Shown one piece after another: positions 63,310 through 64,000 of a stretch of DNA of 64,000 bases. Origin of the DNA: Aplysia californica (Eukaryota > Mollusca > Gastropoda > Aplysiida > Aplysiidae). A program made the position numbers and the translations under genes. Numbering within the stretch: the stretch's first letter is position 1; each line of letters begins with the position of its first letter. Location of the stretch: NCBI RefSeq assembly GCF_000002075.1, contig NW_004797730.1, positions 421,145-485,144 of the forward strand. The letters run 5' to 3'. Under the pieces are notes generated by a model that worked only from the letters and a program-made list of their open reading frames with translations, searched no databases and had not been told where the DNA came from.

Positions 63310-63465
63310 GCTTTGATAGCCACCAAATTTTTTTTGTACTGACCTACTACAAGACGGAAGATATATTCCTGAAGGTCGAAGACAGTGGTTAGTGGGGTGA
63401 TCTTATACTTTAGCACGTTAAATTCTTCAATTGAGGACTTCCGTAACGAGCGACCACTTTTAAAT
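63310..63465 (-). CDS. exon A of an unidentified extracellular repeat protein
   Basis: Minus-strand acceptor atctagatctag, donor gtaagt, 156 nt, phase 2 at both ends. Codes SSIEEFNVLKYKITPLTTVF then DLQEYIFRLVVGQYKKNLVA. It reads like the second half of a beta-sandwich domain whose next copy starts in exon B. I do not recognise the family. Confidence 0.5.
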
Positions 63466-63551
63466 CTAGATCTAGATTATACTCATCAATGGCTTCCAAA
63501 ATCATGATAGAAGACCAAAAACCAATGTTATACCATCTGTCCATAACAAAA

Positions 63552-63828
63552 TTACGGCAGTTTGCGCATTTTTAGGCCCATTTCAAAGTTTTGAAGATCT
63601 GAGTCGGGGATTAGTAGTAGACTTTGGGAATTTAACGTCGTTAGTGGCTTCTCTGGCGAGCTGTTTGTTCCCGGCTCAGAGTGGATGTTGATTTTCTGTA
63701 TTTCTACACCAGGCCTGAAACAATTATTTTCTTCTTGAATTTCCCTCTCCTGGTGTTCGCGCCTTTGTCTTTCCTGACGCCGTGTCAACCCAAGTACGTC
63801 TACCATGTCAAGAGCAAACTTTGCACAC
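63552..63828 (-). CDS. possible terminal exon of another minus-strand gene
   Basis: After a possible acceptor (gtcatag) a minus frame runs about 90 codons to a stop: TRRQERQRREHQEREIQEEN, then EIQKINIHSEPG and LLLIPDSDLQNFEMGLKMRK. Its polar, charged make-up resembles a cytoplasmic tail. It carries a stop upstream of exons A and B, so it would belong to a different transcript. Weak. Confidence 0.3.
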
Positions 63829-64000
63829 CTATGACTATTTTTTCTCTATGTCCCACTTTTGTGTAAAATGTTGCGTCTGATGTTCCCTCTCTGTGCCTTT
63901 AGGTCCGACACGTGCTGCATTTCTATGGCGCTTGTACTCCTACCGGCAACCGACTGCCTGACTTTGTTCAGTATATTTGTTCTTCGTTTTCTCGTCGATG

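Overview
The window looks like nuclear DNA of an invertebrate animal. It is AT-rich, has one long intron-rich gene and a dense mix of tRNA-derived SINEs, LINE 3' ends, short inverted-repeat DNA transposons (MITEs) and microsatellites. This mix is typical of a marine mollusc, probably a gastropod. That assignment is an inference from repeat style and gene content, not a proof.

Main gene (about 3.0-54.2 kb, plus strand). Thirty-two coding exons can be chained with matching splice phases from an ATG at 3039, preceded by an in-frame stop, to a TAG at 54220-54222. The sum is 4878 nt, or 1625 residues. The product is a WD-repeat protein, best recognised as WDR97 (KIAA1875); as I recall the human protein is about the same length. 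Exons 1-5 code the N-terminal part, exons 6-17 the WD-repeat region, exons 18-24 a charged linker with an acidic patch, exon 25 a proline-rich stretch, and exons 26-32 a helical and then conserved C-terminal part. A 42-nt microexon (26510-26551) fits exactly. A possible 33-nt cassette exon (42023-42055) would add 11 residues.

Right end (about 59.6-63.8 kb). Minus-strand coding patches point to at least one other gene. Two exons of 156 and 153 nt (63310-63465 and 61717-61869) join in phase and look like halves of a repeated extracellular module. A separate terminal exon (59665-59937) ends in a hydrophobic C-terminal tail. None could be named.

The rest is intron and intergenic repeat. There are eleven copies of a roughly 440-bp MITE with GTGAGGCAGCG ends, and three MITE families with TTAA-flanked inverted ends, one of which has expanded into a 67-bp satellite beside exon 27. 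Several SINE families share a 3' tail. There are LINE 3' fragments in both orientations and a Harbinger-type transposase remnant. The most unusual item is a roughly 1-kb inverted copy of the exon 30-exon 31 region, lying backwards in intron 18, whose exon parts have changed less than its intron part. No phage, CRISPR, operon or true RNA gene was found.
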